Program-made: the position numbers and the translations under genes
The notes under the pieces: model-generated
What the model was told of the DNA's origin: nothing
The model's input: the letters and a program-made list of their open reading frames with translations, nothing else
Database searches by the model: none
Assembly (NCBI GenBank): GCA_013823855.1
Contig: PNMW01000072.1
Coordinates: 1-64,000, forward strand
DNA: 64,000 nt
Origin: Lysobacteraceae bacterium
Lineage (GTDB): Bacteria; Pseudomonadota; Gammaproteobacteria; Nevskiales; Nevskiaceae
Reading direction: 5' to 3'
In this document: positions 10,249 through 20,600 of the stretch, in pieces
Layout: each line of letters begins with the position of its first letter
Position numbering within the stretch: position 1 is the first letter of the stretch

Positions 10249-11418
10249 TCAGCCGATGTGCTGGTAGACCTGCCGCTCGAACTCGTCGCACATGGTGCGG
10301 ACCTTGGCATCCCAGAACGGCATGATCTGCGTGGCGATCACCACGGTGACGCCCGACTTGCGGTCGATCCAGTAGTAGGCGTTCGGCAGGCCGGCCCAGG
10401 CCATGGTGCCCGGCGCCCGGCCTTCCGGCGTGGCCTGGACGTTGAGGATGAAGCTCAGGCCCCACTTCAGGTCGATGCCCGGGTGCAGGTGGCAGTCGTT
10501 CGACAGCTGCGGCATCGCGGTGAAGATCTCGCCGATCTTGATGTCGCCGATGTGGTTGCGGCCCATCAGCTCGACGGTGGTCGGCGACAGGATGCGATTG
10601 CCGTCGAGCACGCCGCCGTTGAGGAGCGCCCGGCAGAAGCGCAGGTAGTCCGGCACCCGGCCGGACAGCGCGTGGCCACCCATGTCCAGCTCGACATCCG
10701 GCGGAATGCCGAACGGAATGGCGACCAGATTGCCGTCCGGCAGGCGGGCGTGCATCGCCGCCCCGCGCGACAGCTGTTCGGCGCTGGCCTGGAAGCTGAC
10801 GTCGTTCATGCCCAGCGGCGCAAAGATGTGCTTGGCCATGTAGTCGCGCAGCCGCAGGCCGCTGGCGGCCTCGACCATCCGGCCGACCCAGTCGATGCTG
10901 ACCGAGTATTCCCAGGCGGTGTCGGGATCGCGGACCAGGGCGCGGTTCAAGGTCGCACGGCTGCCGCTGATGACGTTGCCGGTGCCGGTGCTTTCCAGTT
11001 CGCGGACCACGTCCTTGTTGAAGATCTCGTAGGCGAAGCCGGAGGTGTGGGTCAGCAGGTTGCGCAGGGTCACCGGCGACTTCGGCGCGCGCAGGATCGG
11101 CGAACCATCGGCGTTCCAGCCGGTGCGGACCTGCACCTTGCCGAGTTCCGGCAACACCTTGCCAGCCGGGGCATCGAGATCGAGCTTGCCCTGCTCGACC
11201 AGCTGCATCGCCGCGGTTGCGGTGATGCCCTTGGTCAGCGACGCGAACCAGAAGAAGGTATCCAGGGTCATCGGCACGCTGCCGCCGGTGGCGCGCATGC
11301 CGGCCGCACCTTCGTAGATCACGCCGTTGCGATCGGCCACGGTGGCGACCACGCCGGGGATGTCGCCCTTTTCGGTACTGGCTTTCAGCAGGGCGTCGAG
11401 TGCGGTGTTCAGGCTCAT
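10249..11418 (-). CDS. Class C beta-lactamase-family serine hydrolase (family VIII esterase-like)
   Basis: A 389-residue protein of the class C beta-lactamase/DD-peptidase fold. The nucleophile motif is Ser-x-x-Lys at SLTK (S60, K63) in WFASLTKGITATAAMQLVEQ, with a Tyr motif in EYSVSIDW and a GLPNAYYWID segment near the C-terminus. No signal peptide is present, so it should be cytoplasmic. This favours a family VIII carboxylesterase (as EstB) over a true beta-lactamase. The reading frame is open far upstream into the antisense of putA. The ATG at 11418 was chosen because GGAGAC precedes it and MSLNTALDALL is the typical start. Monocistronic and divergent from putA. Confidence 0.85.
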   Translation of the reverse strand: MSLNTALDALLKASTEKGDIPGVVATVADRNGVIYEGAAGMRATGGSVPMTLDTFFWFASLTKGITATAAMQLVEQGKLDLDAPAGKVLPELGKVQVRTGWNADGSPILRAPKSPVTLRNLLTHTSGFAYEIFNKDVVRELESTGTGNVISGSRATLNRALVRDPDTAWEYSVSIDWVGRMVEAASGLRLRDYMAKHIFAPLGMNDVSFQASAEQLSRGAAMHARLPDGNLVAIPFGIPPDVELDMGGHALSGRVPDYLRFCRALLNGGVLDGNRILSPTTVELMGRNHIGDIKIGEIFTAMPQLSNDCHLHPGIDLKWGLSFILNVQATPEGRAPGTMAWAGLPNAYYWIDRKSGVTVVIATQIMPFWDAKVRTMCDEFERQVYQHIG

Positions 11419-11610
11419 CGGGGTCTCCTCGCTTCTAGGGTTATCGTGATGACGTGCTGCGGAGTATCGCCACGCGCTCCGGTGCTGGAAATCGGGGGAA
11501 TGCCCTGAGCGCGCCGCCCCGCGCGGCCGCGTCAACGCGCCGCCAACCCTCATAATGGCGCGCCGCTTTCCCGTGACCTGATGTCGCGCCGGCCCGATGG
11601 AATCCCCCGC

Positions 11611-14600
11611 ATGAACGCGCCCGAAACGCCGCCTGCCTTCGTACTCGACACCGCCGCACCGCAACGCGGCCCGCTGCGGGCTGCCATCACCGAAAGCTAT
11701 CTCGCTGACGAAACCACGCTGGTCAACCGCCTGCTGGCGATCGCCGAACTGCCGGCCGACCGCGCCGCGCAGGTCGTGGCGACCGCCGCCGGCTGGGTGC
11801 GCCGCGTGCGCCGGCTGAAAGACACCCAGAGCGCGCTCGACGCGTTCATGCGCGAGTACGACCTGTCGTCCGACGAAGGCGTGCTGCTGATGTGCCTGGC
11901 CGAAGCGCTGCTGCGCATTCCGGACGACGAGACCGCCGAAAAGCTCATTGCCGACAAGCTCGCCGACGCCGACTGGGAAACCCATCTCGGCCAGTCGGAA
12001 TCGCTGTTCGTCAACGCCAGCACCTGGGGCCTGATGCTGACCGGCCGCATCGTCCGCGCCCCGGCGGCCGAGGATGCCGGCTCGTTCAAGGCGGCCTGGT
12101 CGCGGCTGGTCAATCGCTCGACCGAGCCGGTGGTGCGCCTCGCGATCCGTTCGGCGATGCGGATGATGGGCAGCCAGTTCGTCATGGGCCGCACGATCGG
12201 CGAAGCGCTCGACGCCGCGCAGAGCAAGGAGCAGCGGCCATACCGTCATTCCTACGACATGCTCGGCGAAGCGGCGCTGACCGCCGCCGACGCCGAGCGC
12301 TATCTGGCCTCGTATCTGGCGGCGATCAACGCGATTGGCGAAGCGGCACGCAGCCTCGGCGGCAGCGTCGAGGCGCGGCCGGGCATCTCGGTGAAGCTGT
12401 CGGCGCTGCATCCGCGCTACGAGCACGCCAAGCGTTCGCGGGTGCTCGACGAGCTGACGCCACGCCTGCTGCTGCTGGCGCAGTCGGCGCGCGCCTGCGG
12501 CATCAGCCTGTGCATCGACGCGGAGGAAGCCGATCGCCTGTCGCTGTCGCTGGACCTGTTCGAAGCGGTCTACCGCGATCCTTCGCTGAATCACTGGGAC
12601 GGCTTCGGCCTTGCCGTGCAGGCGTTCCAGAAGCGCGGCCTGGCGGTGATCGAATGGCTGGAAAGCCTGGCCCGCGAAGTCGGCCGCAAGATTCCGGTGC
12701 GCCTGGTCAAGGGCGCCTACTGGGACACCGAGGTCAAGCGCGCCCAGGAAGCCGGCCTGCCCGGCTATCCGGTCTATACCCGCAAGGCCAATACCGATGT
12801 CGCCTATCTCGGCTGCGCCCGCCGCCTGCTGGCGGCCCGGGATGTCTTCTATCCGCAGCTGGCGACCCACAACGCCCACACCGTCGCGGCGGTGAAGGCC
12901 TATGCCTGCGAAACCGCCGTCGGCGGCGGCATGGCCGGCTTCGAGTTCCAGCGCCTGCACGGCATGGGCGAAGCGCTCTACGACGTGGTCCGCGAGGACT
13001 GCGCCCTGCCCTGCCGGGTCTATGCCCCGGTCGGCAGCCACGCCGACCTGCTGCCGTACCTGGTGCGACGGCTGCTGGAGAACGGCGCCAATACCTCGTT
13101 CGTCAATCGCATCTTCGACGAGGACACCCCGCCGGAGCAGCTGGTCGCCGATCCGGTGGCCTTCGTCAAGGCGCTGGCGGTCAAGCCCAATCCCGGCCTG
13201 CCGCTGCCCTGCGAACTGTTCGGCGCGACGCGGCGCAACTCCGCCGGCCTGAACCTCGCCGACGAACTCGCCGCTTGCACGCTGGCCCGTGACCTGCACC
13301 TGGCAGATGTCCCGGCCCGCGTCGCCTCGCTGTGCTACGACGGACCGGCCAGCGCCGGCAACGCGCAGCCGCTGGTCAAGCCGGCCGATCGCCGCGAGCG
13401 GATCGGCGAATGGCTGCCGTTCGACCTCGCCCGGGTGCCGGACGTGGTCGCCGCGGCGGTCGGCTCGTTCGAACGCTGGGCCGCCACGCCGGTGGAATCG
13501 CGGGCGGCGATCCTCGAACGCGCCGCCGATCGCCTCGAAGCCAGCCGCGCGCTGTTCCTGCGCCTGCTGGTCGACGAAGCCGGCAAGACCCTGCCCGACG
13601 CGATCGCCGAGGTTCGCGAAGCGGTCGACTTCCTGCGCTACTACGCGGCCAGCGCGCGCCGCCTGCTGGCTCATCCGGAAGCGCTGCCAGGACCGACCGG
13701 CGAGCACAACGAGCTGCAGCTGCACGGTCGCGGCCTGTTCGTCTGCATCAGCCCATGGAATTTTCCGCTGGCGATCTTCGTCGGCCAGATCGCGGCGGCG
13801 CTGGTCGCCGGCAATCCGGTGATCGCCAAGCCGGCCGAGCAGACGCCGATGGTCGCCAGCCTGATGGCGCAGCTGCTGCGCGATGCCGGCGTGCCCAGCT
13901 ACGTGTTCCAGTGCCTGCTCGGCGACGGCGCGCTGGGCGCGGCACTGGTCGCATCGCCGCAGGTGGCCGGCGTCGCCTTCACCGGCTCCAGCGATGTCGC
14001 CCGCGCGATCAACCGCACGCTGGCGGCCCGCCCGGGGCCGATCGCCACGCTGATCGCCGAAACCGGCGGCCAGAACGTGATGATCGCCGACTCGTCGGCG
14101 CTGCCCGAACAAGTGGTCAAGGACGCGCTGCAATCAGCCTTCGGTTCGGCCGGCCAGCGCTGCTCGGCGCTGCGCCTGCTGTACCTGCAGGACGACATCG
14201 CCGACAAGACCATCGCGATGCTGCACGGCGCGATGCGCGAGCTGAAGCTCGGTGATCCGGCACGGCTGGCGACCGACGTCGGCCCGGTGATCGATCCCGA
14301 CGCCAAGGCACGGCTCGACCGCCACGTCGGCACGATCACCGCGGATGGTCGGGGCCGCCTGATCGAGGCGCTGCCACTGCCGGACAGCTGCGCGCACGGC
14401 AGCTTCGTGACGCCGACGGCGATCGAGATCGCCGGCCTGGAAGCGCTGCACGAGGAGCACTTCGGACCGATCCTGCACGTCGCGCGCTTTTCGTCGCGGC
14501 ACATCGATGCGGTCGTCGACGCCGTCAATGCCTCGGGCTACGGCCTGACCTTGGGCGTGCACAGCCGCATCGAAGGCACCTGGCGGCGCGTGCAGTCGCG

Positions 14601-14805
14601 GGCGCGGGTCGGCAACGTCTACATCAACCGCGGCATGACCGGCGCGGTGGTCGGCGTGCAGCCGTTCGGCGGCGAGGGCCTTTCCGGCACCGGCCCGAAG
14701 GCCGGCGGCCCGCACTACCTGATGCGCTTCGTCACCGAGCGCACGCTGACCGTCAACACCGCAGCCGTCGGCGGCAACGCGCGGCTGCTGTCGCAGAGCG
14801 GCTGA
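11611..14805 (+). CDS. putA: Bifunctional proline dehydrogenase/P5C dehydrogenase
   Basis: A ~1064-residue PutA, which oxidises proline to glutamate in two steps, first with FAD (PRODH domain) and then with NAD (aldehyde dehydrogenase domain). The PRODH part (about 170-470) has RPGISVKLSALHPRYE, CIDAEEADRL and VRLVKGAYWDTE. The ALDH part (about 560-1010) has NFPLAIFVGQ, catalytic E817 in AETGGQN and catalytic C851 in GSAGQRCSALR. There is no N-terminal ribbon-helix-helix DNA-binding domain and no long C-terminal domain, so it is the short non-regulatory PutA type. A further in-frame ATG exists at 11581; the choice is uncertain because neither has a strong Shine-Dalgarno. putA is divergent from the serine hydrolase gene. 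Confidence 0.95.
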   Translation: MNAPETPPAFVLDTAAPQRGPLRAAITESYLADETTLVNRLLAIAELPADRAAQVVATAAGWVRRVRRLKDTQSALDAFMREYDLSSDEGVLLMCLAEALLRIPDDETAEKLIADKLADADWETHLGQSESLFVNASTWGLMLTGRIVRAPAAEDAGSFKAAWSRLVNRSTEPVVRLAIRSAMRMMGSQFVMGRTIGEALDAAQSKEQRPYRHSYDMLGEAALTAADAERYLASYLAAINAIGEAARSLGGSVEARPGISVKLSALHPRYEHAKRSRVLDELTPRLLLLAQSARACGISLCIDAEEADRLSLSLDLFEAVYRDPSLNHWDGFGLAVQAFQKRGLAVIEWLESLAREVGRKIPVRLVKGAYWDTEVKRAQEAGLPGYPVYTRKANTDVAYLGCARRLLAARDVFYPQLATHNAHTVAAVKAYACETAVGGGMAGFEFQRLHGMGEALYDVVREDCALPCRVYAPVGSHADLLPYLVRRLLENGANTSFVNRIFDEDTPPEQLVADPVAFVKALAVKPNPGLPLPCELFGATRRNSAGLNLADELAACTLARDLHLADVPARVASLCYDGPASAGNAQPLVKPADRRERIGEWLPFDLARVPDVVAAAVGSFERWAATPVESRAAILERAADRLEASRALFLRLLVDEAGKTLPDAIAEVREAVDFLRYYAASARRLLAHPEALPGPTGEHNELQLHGRGLFVCISPWNFPLAIFVGQIAAALVAGNPVIAKPAEQTPMVASLMAQLLRDAGVPSYVFQCLLGDGALGAALVASPQVAGVAFTGSSDVARAINRTLAARPGPIATLIAETGGQNVMIADSSALPEQVVKDALQSAFGSAGQRCSALRLLYLQDDIADKTIAMLHGAMRELKLGDPARLATDVGPVIDPDAKARLDRHVGTITADGRGRLIEALPLPDSCAHGSFVTPTAIEIAGLEALHEEHFGPILHVARFSSRHIDAVVDAVNASGYGLTLGVHSRIEGTWRRVQSRARVGNVYINRGMTGAVVGVQPFGGEGLSGTGPKAGGPHYLMRFVTERTLTVNTAAVGGNARLLSQSG

Positions 14806-14907
14806 GCAGGACCGGCAATGCGTCGCCGCCAGGTGTTCGGGCTGGCGACAGCGCCGCCGAGCGACCGAGGTAGCTGCCAACGATCATTTGCACACGCCGG
14901 AGCGGGC

Positions 14908-15212
14908 ACCGTGCGGCGCACCGCGATCGACTTCGAGCCGCGCGGCGAAGGCGCCACGACGGCGCTGTACCGCGAACGGCGGATCAACGACCTGCGCCCC
15001 GGCGCAAGCGCCATCCTCGATGGCGGCGCCTCCACCGACAACCGCGGCATCGTGCCGTATCGCCGACGGCAGCTGACCTTGAACACCGCCGGCGCCCGGT
15101 TCGCTGAGCCGATCGTGACGGCGGCGTCCCCGGCGGGGCCCGAACTGCTGGTCGCCGATGGCGATGCTTGGGTTGCCGTCGACACAGTTGCGGTCACGCT
15201 GACCCCGACACC
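14908..15212 (+). pseudogene. Decayed PKD/REJ-like domain fragment
   Basis: The frame is open from 14818 and its codon use becomes gene-like from about 14908. The translation contains RPGASAILDGGASTDNRGI, then RRRQLTL, and DGDAWVAVDTVAVTLTP. These align without gaps to the usual PKD-like pattern (PGA-x-V-x-LDGSASTD, Y-x-WRQL, VTDGD-x-x-ATDTVxV), but core residues are replaced: the Trp of WRQL is Arg and FELTV has become PELLV. No signal peptide or neighbouring PKD copies remain. It is best read as a relic of a larger secreted PKD-repeat protein. It could alternatively be part of a fast-evolving hypothetical ORF (14818-15522), but that ORF's second half overlaps the spermidine-synthase-like gene in another frame. 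Confidence 0.45.
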
Positions 15213-15338
15213 TGGGAGCGATGGTGGCGGCAGCGGCCGACGCCCCCGATCATCGCCGAGCACCGCGATGCGGCGGAGGATGGGCGAACGGGCGGTGGAA
15301 CGGCGACAATCCGGTTCCGCCGTCCATTCGACATCGCC

Positions 15339-16175
15339 GTGTCCAGATTTCGGGCCGAGGCCGCTGCAGCACCGTCCGCCACTTCCGATCCATCGGGCCT
15401 CGCTCACCTTCAGGTCGACGGCCCGACGGTCATCGACGACGGCGACTACCGGCGCCTGTATTTCGGCCCGCTGCACATCCAGAGCGAGATGCGCCGCGAT
15501 GATCCGGTTGCGCTGCAGCTGAAGTACACGCAGCGGATGATGGCGCTGCTGCTGTTCGCGCCACGGCCGAAGCACCTCGTCATCGTCGGGCTCGGCGGCG
15601 GCTCGCTGACCAAGTTCTGCCACCGGCATCTGCCGAAGACGCGGATCACCACGATCGAGATCGACGCCCGGGTGATCGCGCTGGCGCCGGCGTTCGCGGT
15701 GCCCCCGGATGATGGCCGCCACCGTGTCGTGCACGCCGACGCCTGCGACTGGTTCGCCAGCACCGGTGAGCGCTTCGACGCCGTGCTGCTCGACGGCTAT
15801 ACCGACACCGGCATCGCCAGCGGCTTCGGCGACCCGGCGTTCTACGCCCGCATCCGCGAATGCCTGAAGCCCGAGGGCCTGCTGGTCGCCAACATCCTGG
15901 TGACCGCCGAGGCGTTTCGCGGCTACAGGCGGGTCATCGGCGAAGCCTTCGACGGCCAGATGATCTGTCAGAAGATCGTGCCCGACGGCAACAACGTGGT
16001 GTTCGCGTTCAAGGCCTTGCGTGCCGAGCCGGACTGGATCGCGATGGCCGGCGAGGCGCGCAAGCTGGCGACACGCCACGGTCTCGATTTCCCGGCCTTC
16101 CTGCGCGCGCTGCGCCGTGCCCACGAGCGCGGCAACGCCGAGCATGCCGAAGATGCGGTGCTGCCGATGTTCTGA
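15339..16175 (+). CDS. Spermidine-synthase-like SAM-fold protein
   Basis: About 278 residues, related to spermidine synthase (SpeE). It has an N-terminal strand region (GPTVIDDGDYRRLYFG), a Rossmann-fold nucleotide motif VIVGLGGGSLTKF, then ITTIEIDARVIALA, VHADACDWF and DAVLLDGYTD. The proton-abstracting Asp of true aminopropyltransferases appears as DGYTDTG. Proteins of this shape without a partner SpeD are often of unknown substrate. The family-like sequence starts only around residue 20-30 of this model. The GTG at 15339 is chosen because the extension to the ATG at 15168 overlaps the PKD relic and shows no family similarity. No Shine-Dalgarno decides it. Confidence 0.72.
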   Translation: MSRFRAEAAAAPSATSDPSGLAHLQVDGPTVIDDGDYRRLYFGPLHIQSEMRRDDPVALQLKYTQRMMALLLFAPRPKHLVIVGLGGGSLTKFCHRHLPKTRITTIEIDARVIALAPAFAVPPDDGRHRVVHADACDWFASTGERFDAVLLDGYTDTGIASGFGDPAFYARIRECLKPEGLLVANILVTAEAFRGYRRVIGEAFDGQMICQKIVPDGNNVVFAFKALRAEPDWIAMAGEARKLATRHGLDFPAFLRALRRAHERGNAEHAEDAVLPMF

Positions 16176-16616
16176 AGCGAGGACGACCGCTGCGGTCTGT
16201 CCGGTCTGCACCATCGCCCTTCAGTCGCTCGACATGCCTGTCGCAAGCGCCTCAGGCCGTCGCGAGCGCGATGGTCGCCAGAATTCCGTGCGCGGCGTCC
16301 CGTTCGCTGGCAGGACCATGGCTCAAGCCGCGGTCTGCCCGACCGGACTTCTCGCTATCCGTTTTCACTGTCTTATAACTTCGTAAAACTTCTTCTGCGC
16401 CTTTTCAGAAGAAATCCACATTTCCACTTGCACCCCCACGCGCTGTGGGGAAAATCGCCTTGTCGTTCAATTCTGGGTTTTTTCGCTGCCGACGGCGCAG
16501 TCTGGAAGTGATAATGGCGTCGGATCTAAATTAGCACCCACTGCGTCACGTTTCGACCCGGGACTCGACGCTTGCCCACTCCCTGCAGCACGATCGTTTG
16601 GCAAGGAAACTCGCAG
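16176..16616 (+). promoter_or_regulatory. Leader/promoter region of the cellulose operon
   Basis: There is no gene in these 441 bases. The second half is markedly AT-richer than its surroundings. It holds two hairpins, TTCTTCTG/CAGAAGAA (16390-16413, 8-base loop) and CCCCAC/GTGGGG (16434-16450, 5-base loop followed by AAAA), then a T6 run at 16469-16486 and a TGATAAT sequence at 16508-16515 that could be an extended -10. The Shine-Dalgarno AAGGAA at 16602-16607 decides the bcsD start. No c-di-GMP riboswitch core was recognised. Confidence 0.5.
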
Positions 16617-17099
16617 ATGCAAGCTGTCAAGGAAGCCGGACTTTTCTTCCAAGCAAATCGTCCGCGTACCCATACGGTCCTTCCGGTGCTCAAGGCAATG
16701 GCCGACGAGCTTCTCGGTCAGATCGGCGATGAACAGCTTCGTGCCCTTTTTTATGCTGCCGGCGTCCGCCTGGGCGAGACCTGGCCGATCAGCAAGATCG
16801 AACGACTCGGCGAACTGGAACAGCTGGCGCGCGAATGGCTGGCGGCCCGTGACTGGGGCTGGCTGACCATCGAGCATCACGACGACGCCGTCGACTTCAT
16901 TCATGGCGACTCTCCTCTGGAAGCCTGGTTCGGGAGCGCCTCGCTCGCCTGGTCGTCAGCGCTTTTTGAAGGTCTGTACGCCACCTGGATCCGCCAGCTC
17001 GGTGCCGACGAGCGCCTGCAGCTTCGGGAGATCCGCCTGGCCGATCGTCCGGCCGGAGAGCTGTGTTATCGGCTGACACACGAAAGCCGCTTCCAGTAG
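16617..17099 (+). CDS. bcsD: Cellulose biosynthesis protein BcsD
   Basis: A 160-residue cytosolic protein matching the BcsD/AcsD family (usual length about 155). Residues 15-35 (QANRPRTHTVLPVLKAMADEL), the FYAAGVRLGETWPI segment, EWLAARDWGWLTIE and the C-terminal GELCYRLTHESRF are the recognisable parts. In Komagataeibacter AcsD forms an octameric ring that helps assemble glucan chains into ordered fibrils. The ATG at 16617 is chosen because AAGGAA lies 9 bases upstream; a longer frame from 16572 has no ribosome site. It is the first gene of the operon, 45 bases before bcsP. BcsD marks a type I cellulose operon. Confidence 0.85.
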   Translation: MQAVKEAGLFFQANRPRTHTVLPVLKAMADELLGQIGDEQLRALFYAAGVRLGETWPISKIERLGELEQLAREWLAARDWGWLTIEHHDDAVDFIHGDSPLEAWFGSASLAWSSALFEGLYATWIRQLGADERLQLREIRLADRPAGELCYRLTHESRFQ

Positions 17100-17144
17100 T
17101 CAAGCCTTGCAATAACCCGTTCTCAAGCCAGACCCAACTCGATC

Positions 17145-17639
17145 ATGAGCTCCTTACCCGGGAACCCGTCGGAAGACGATGTGAAGCGGCTGTTGAAGCA
17201 GATGAAGATGGATGCGTTCCAGTTCCGCAGCTTCAATCGTCCGGTCGAGGACGACGGCGCCAACGAGTTCGACGCTGCCAGCCATCACGCCGACGACACT
17301 CCGGCAGCCGAGGCCCCCGCTGCGCCTGCGCCGACGCGGCCAGCCGTTGCCGCAGCCGTGCGGACCGCGGCACCGCCGGTCGTCGCGGCGCCGTCACCGC
17401 CGCCCGCCAAGCCGGACGCTGCGGTGGCGGTCGGAGAAGCTTTCGGACGCCTGATCCGCGAGCCCGAACCGCGTGCAAAGCGCAAGGCGATCTTGCGGCT
17501 GAACCTGCCGCCGCGGCCGCGGATCGTCGATGTGAAACCGGCATCCATCGGTGAATTGCTGCTGACCGATGTGCTGAACCGCCTCTATCGCCTAGGCACC
17601 ACCAAGATCAGCCTGGTCCGGCAAAGGGGTGATGCTTGA
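17145..17639 (+). CDS. bcsP: Cellulose operon protein BcsP-like (Ala/Pro-rich)
   Basis: A 164-residue cytosolic protein. The N-terminus (SEDDVKRLLKQMKMDAFQFRSF) resembles the short helical motif of BcsP/BcsR proteins. The middle (about 55-95) is an Ala/Pro-rich flexible linker. The C-terminus (SIGELLLTDVLNRLYRLGT) forms another amphipathic helix. Such proteins accompany bcsD in type I cellulose operons and are thought to organise the cytosolic side of the synthase. Its last codons overlap the next gene: the TTG start of bcsAB (17636) and the TGA stop of this gene (17637-17639) share bases, so translation is probably coupled. The BcsP name rests on the N-terminal motif and position. Confidence 0.7.
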   Translation: MSSLPGNPSEDDVKRLLKQMKMDAFQFRSFNRPVEDDGANEFDAASHHADDTPAAEAPAAPAPTRPAVAAAVRTAAPPVVAAPSPPPAKPDAAVAVGEAFGRLIREPEPRAKRKAILRLNLPPRPRIVDVKPASIGELLLTDVLNRLYRLGTTKISLVRQRGDA

Positions 17640-20600
17640 GCGCCGCGCGGGCTGACCGCGCGCCCCGAGGACTGATCGGCACGGCGGGCCTGATGATCGG
17701 CCTTGCCGTGATGTGGTCGGCGCTGTGGGGATTCGCGACCACGCCGACGACGCTGGGCTGGCAGTTCACCGCCGGCGCCCTGGCCGTGCTGGTGGCGATC
17801 CTGCTGCCGCGCCGCTCGCGGCTGATGCTGCTGCTGCTGATGGCGCTGTCGATCGCCTTCTCGACGCGCTACCTGTACTGGCGCTACACCGAAACCCTGC
17901 CGATCGGCCCCGCGCACACGGTGCTGGACCTGGTGCTGGCCATCGGCCTGATCGCCGCCGAAACCTATGCCTACCTGATCCTGCTGCTCGGCTACTTCCA
18001 GGTGATGTGGCCGCTGCAGCGGCGGCCGGTGCCATTGCCGGAAAACCCCGACCAGTGGCCGATGGTCGACATCTACATCCCGACCTACAACGAACCGCTG
18101 TCGGTGGTGAAGCCGACTGTGCTGGCGGCGCTGGAAATGGACTGGCCGCAGGACCGGATCAAGGTCTACCTGCTCGATGACGGCCGGCGCCCGGAATTCG
18201 CCGTGTTCGCCAAGCAGGTCGGCGCCGTGCACATGACCCGGCCCGACAACAACCACGCCAAGGCCGGCAACATCAATCACGCGCTGACCAAGACCCGCGG
18301 CGAGTTCATCGCGATCTTCGACTGCGATCACATCCCGACCCGCTCGTTCCTGCAGCTGACGCTCGGCACCCTGCTCGAAGACCCGAAGATGGCGCTGGTG
18401 CAGACGCCTCACCACTTCTTCTCGCCGGATCCGTTCGAACGCAACCTCAAGACCTTCCGCAAGGTGCCCAACGAAGGCGAGCTGTTCTACGGCCTGCTGC
18501 AGGACGGCAACGACCTGTGGAACGCCGCGTTCTTCTGCGGCTCCTGCGCGGTGATCCGCCGCACCGCGCTCGCCGAGATCGGCGGCATCGCCGTCGAGAC
18601 GGTCACCGAGGATGCCCATACCGCGCTGCGCCTGCACCAGCGCGGCTGGAATTCGGCGTACATCAACATTCCGCAGGCGGCCGGGCTGGCCACCGAATCG
18701 CTGTCGGCCCACATCGGTCAGCGCATCCGCTGGGCGCGCGGCATGGCGCAGATCTTCCGGGTCGACAACCCGCTGTTCGCCAAGGGCCTCAAGTTCGGCC
18801 AGCGGCTCTGCTACACCAACGCGATGGCGCATTTCTTCTACGGACTGCCGCGCCTGGTGTTCCTGACCAGCCCGATGGCGTTCCTGCTGTTCGGCGCGCA
18901 GATCATCCGGGCCGAGGCGCTGATGATCGTCGCCTACGCGCTGCCGCATCTGGCGCTGGCGGTGATCGCCAACTCGCGGGTCCAGGGCCGGCACCGGCAT
19001 TCCTGGTGGGCCGAGGTCTACGAGACCGTGCTGGCGACCTTCATCATCCTGCCGACCACGCTGGCGCTGATCAATCCGAAGCTCGGCAAGTTCAACGTGA
19101 CCGCCAAGGGCGGCATCGTCGACCGCGACTACTTCGACGGCGACATCGCCAAGCCGTACTTCTTCCTCTACCTGCTGAACATGCTCGGTATCGGCGTCGG
19201 CATCGGGCGGCTGTTCTTCGGCGGCATGGAACTGACCCAGACCGTCTACCTGAACATGGCCTGGGCGACCTACAACCTGATCATCCTCGGCGCCGCGCTC
19301 AGTGTGGCCGGCGAACGCAAGCAGCTGCGCCGCACGGTGCGCGTCGAGGACGAGCTGAAGGCCTCGGTCCGCCGCCCGGGCAGCCGCAAGCCGGTGCAGA
19401 CCAGCACCTTCGACGTCTCCACCGGCGGCCTGGCGCTGCTGCCGTCGGCGGAGCTGGCCGACCTGGTGATCGGCGATGCCATCGAAGTGTCGCTGGAGTC
19501 GCCGGGCCGGCGGCTGTGGCTGCCGGGCATCGTCCGGCGCAACGACCGGGACCTGCTGACCCTGGAGTTCGACAGCCTGAGCATCGCCCAGGAATCGAGC
19601 CTGACCCAGTCGCTGTTCGGTCGCGCCGACGCCTGGATGGACTGGCGCGACCGCGGTGTCCGCGACAAACCTCTGAAAGCGATGCTGATGATCTTCCGTA
19701 TCTCCCTTGCCGGTTCGGCAAAGTTCTGGCGCTGGGTCGGCCGGCAATCGCTGCAGGCGATGCGCCTGAACCGCGCTGCGCCGGCTCGCTCCGGCCACGG
19801 CCCGAGTGCCGTCCTGCTGATCGCCGCGCTGCTGCTCGGCAGCGGCGGCGAAGCGCGCGCCCAGCCCCCCGCCACCGCCCCAGCCGCCGCCAAGCCCGAA
19901 GCCGCCAGCGTGCTGACCGCCAGGCCGGCCGCCGATCCCTATGCCGTCGCCACCACGGCCGGCGTCGCCAAGGCGACGTCGGACCAGGCGGTGCACGAAA
20001 CCACCCGGGTCCTGAGCTTCGCCGACCTCGGCGTCGGCTTTCCGCTGCGCCTGACCACGGTGTTTGCCCAGGCCAGCGTGGCAATCCCGCTGCGCCGCGA
20101 CCAGGTGGTCACCGCCGCACGCCTGCGCCTGAAGTTCGCCCACTCGCCGTCGCTGGTCGGGCGCTTCTCGAGCATCGCGGCACTGGTCAATGACGAGGTG
20201 GTCGACACCTTCGCGCTCGATCCGGCCACCTCGGCGCGCGGCGAGCGGGTGATCGACATCAACCCGGCGCTGTTCCTGGAGTTCAACCAGCTGCGTTTCG
20301 ACGCCGCGATGCACTACGTCGATGTCGAGCGCGAGTGCGAGGACCCGACCCATACCAGCCTGTGGAGCCTGATCTCGAACCAGTCGACGATCGAGCTGAC
20401 CCTGGCCTCGCTGCCGCAGCCGGCCAACCTGTCGCGCCTGCCGCGACCGTTCTTCGAGCCCAACGATCCGCGCCGCCTGCGCTTGCCGATGGCGTTCTCG
20501 GCCCGCCCGGGCAGCGACGCGATGACCGCTGCGGCGATCACCGCCAGCTGGTTCGGCGCGCTCGCCGACTACCGTGGCGCGGAGTTTCCGGTCAGCTACG

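Noticed and set aside
10249..11418. True class C beta-lactamase (antibiotic resistance)
   Set aside because: No signal peptide is present and the motif set fits a family VIII esterase better.
11419..14133. Upstream extension of the serine hydrolase frame through putA
   Set aside because: The extension is antisense to putA and the ATG at 11418 has a good ribosome site and the normal family start.
16176..16616. Possible c-di-GMP riboswitch before the cellulose operon
   Set aside because: The conserved core of the known c-di-GMP riboswitch classes was not seen; only simple hairpins are present.
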